Source: an uncultured Bacilli bacterium (GTDB lineage: Bacteria > Bacillota_I > Bacilli_A > RF39 > UBA660). From it: 13,193 bases of DNA. Below the pieces are notes generated by a model. That model was not told the DNA's origin. It saw only the letters and a program-made list of their open reading frames with translations, and did no database searches. The stretch lies in contig CANRKE010000030.1 in NCBI GenBank assembly GCA_947631135.1, positions 1-13,193 on the forward strand. Reading direction: 5' to 3'. Shown here one piece after another: positions 12,766 to 13,193 of this stretch. Made by a program: the position numbers and the translations under genes. Numbering within the stretch: the stretch's first letter is position 1; each line of letters starts with the position of its first letter.

Positions 12766-13193
12766 TTAATCCACATTTACACCTTTCTTGAATACTTTTA
12801 TATCTATGAAATAATAGATACCAATTAAAATGATATATAAGCATATTCCTAAAGTTAAAGCTGTTTTTACAATATCAACTGAAAGTGTATTACTATTTGA
12901 ATTAAATAAAGCCATAATATTTGGATTAAATAAGCCAATGATATAAATAATTAAAACGGATATTGCAACAACAAATAGGTAGTTTAAGAAACCATAAAGA
13001 ATTGATTTAGCCATTTTTAAATTATTAGATCTGTGTCCTAATAATAAACCAGTAAACCCTGCTTGTAATATAGTCGTAAATTCTAAAAATATTACAAAGA
13101 AAGCAGTAAGAATTAGTTTAATTGTTGTACTATTCATAACTGTTGCAAAAAATTGCAAAGTATTTTTTAAAACTTCTAAATTTTCCTTTGAAT
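12766..13193 (-). CDS. Multi-pass membrane protein, probable ABC permease, 3' part only
   Basis: The frame stays open to the right edge of the window, so this is the C-terminal 142 or so residues of a longer gene; a TTG at 13158 is not its start. The visible part opens with ENLEVLKNTLQFF and has about four hydrophobic segments, including IKLILTAFFVIFLEF, ILYGFLNYLFVVAISVLIIYI and TLGICLYIILIGIYYF. It ends in a positively charged tail, FKKGVNVD. The polar loop GHRSNNLKMAKSILYGFLNY between helices recalls ABC-2 type export permeases of Bacilli, which pair with an ATP-binding subunit usually encoded next door, here beyond the window. The membrane character is certain; the permease call is moderate. 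Confidence 0.6.
   Translation of the reverse strand, partial: SKENLEVLKNTLQFFATVMNSTTIKLILTAFFVIFLEFTTILQAGFTGLLLGHRSNNLKMAKSILYGFLNYLFVVAISVLIIYIIGLFNPNIMALFNSNSNTLSVDIVKTALTLGICLYIILIGIYYFIDIKVFKKGVNVD

Overview
The window is strongly AT-rich Bacillota DNA using standard decoding: every tryptophan inspected is TGG and no gene needs TGA read-through. A TasA/camelysin-like surface protein, a YdcC-type LolA-like lipoprotein, a collagen-like GXY peptide, LemA, Tex and an FtsK/SpoIIIE translocase together suggest a low-GC member of class Bacilli, possibly one of the uncultured gut lineages near Erysipelotrichales or the former Tenericutes. That placement is inference. Most genes are monocistronic, with near-consensus sigma-A promoters (17-bp spacers) and clear intrinsic terminators.

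Left part (1-1018): the N-terminal fragment of a tyrosine recombinase lies just downstream of a tRNA-Cys gene. Around it are iterated 11-mers overlapping its promoter, a 12-bp inverted repeat enclosing its ribosome binding site, two hairpin terminators and a near-identical 15-nt repeat on either side. This looks like the remnant of an integrative element at a tRNA gene. A 30-residue acidic peptide gene with its own promoter lies upstream of the tRNA.

Middle part (1019-7870): mostly housekeeping and envelope genes. A LolA-like/DUF4367-like lipoprotein (minus) diverges from a DUF378 membrane protein, LemA and rpsT (plus). Converging on rpsT are tex and, upstream of it, ftsK/spoIIIE (both minus). 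A perfect 15-bp hairpin separates rpsT from tex, and a 12-bp hairpin lies between ftsK and tex.

Right part (7871-13193): the accessory portion. A 561-residue membrane-anchored protein joins a TasA/camelysin-like ectodomain to sequence resembling phage tail proteins. It is preceded by a 113-nt leader that can fold into a 12-bp stem containing eight consecutive G, an inner hairpin matching the Gram-positive SOS box, and a hairpin that buries the Shine-Dalgarno sequence. An upstream copy of the ribosome-binding segment could compete for that hairpin. Next come a GH31-family glycosidase with an unusual SGRT motif where the acid/base aspartate is expected, a 36-codon collagen-like minigene, and the C-terminal part of a multi-pass membrane protein, probably an ABC permease, cut by the window edge.

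The least explained signals are the leader at 9672-9784 and the integrase/tRNA region at 34-635. I see no CRISPR array, insertion sequence or complete mobile element.
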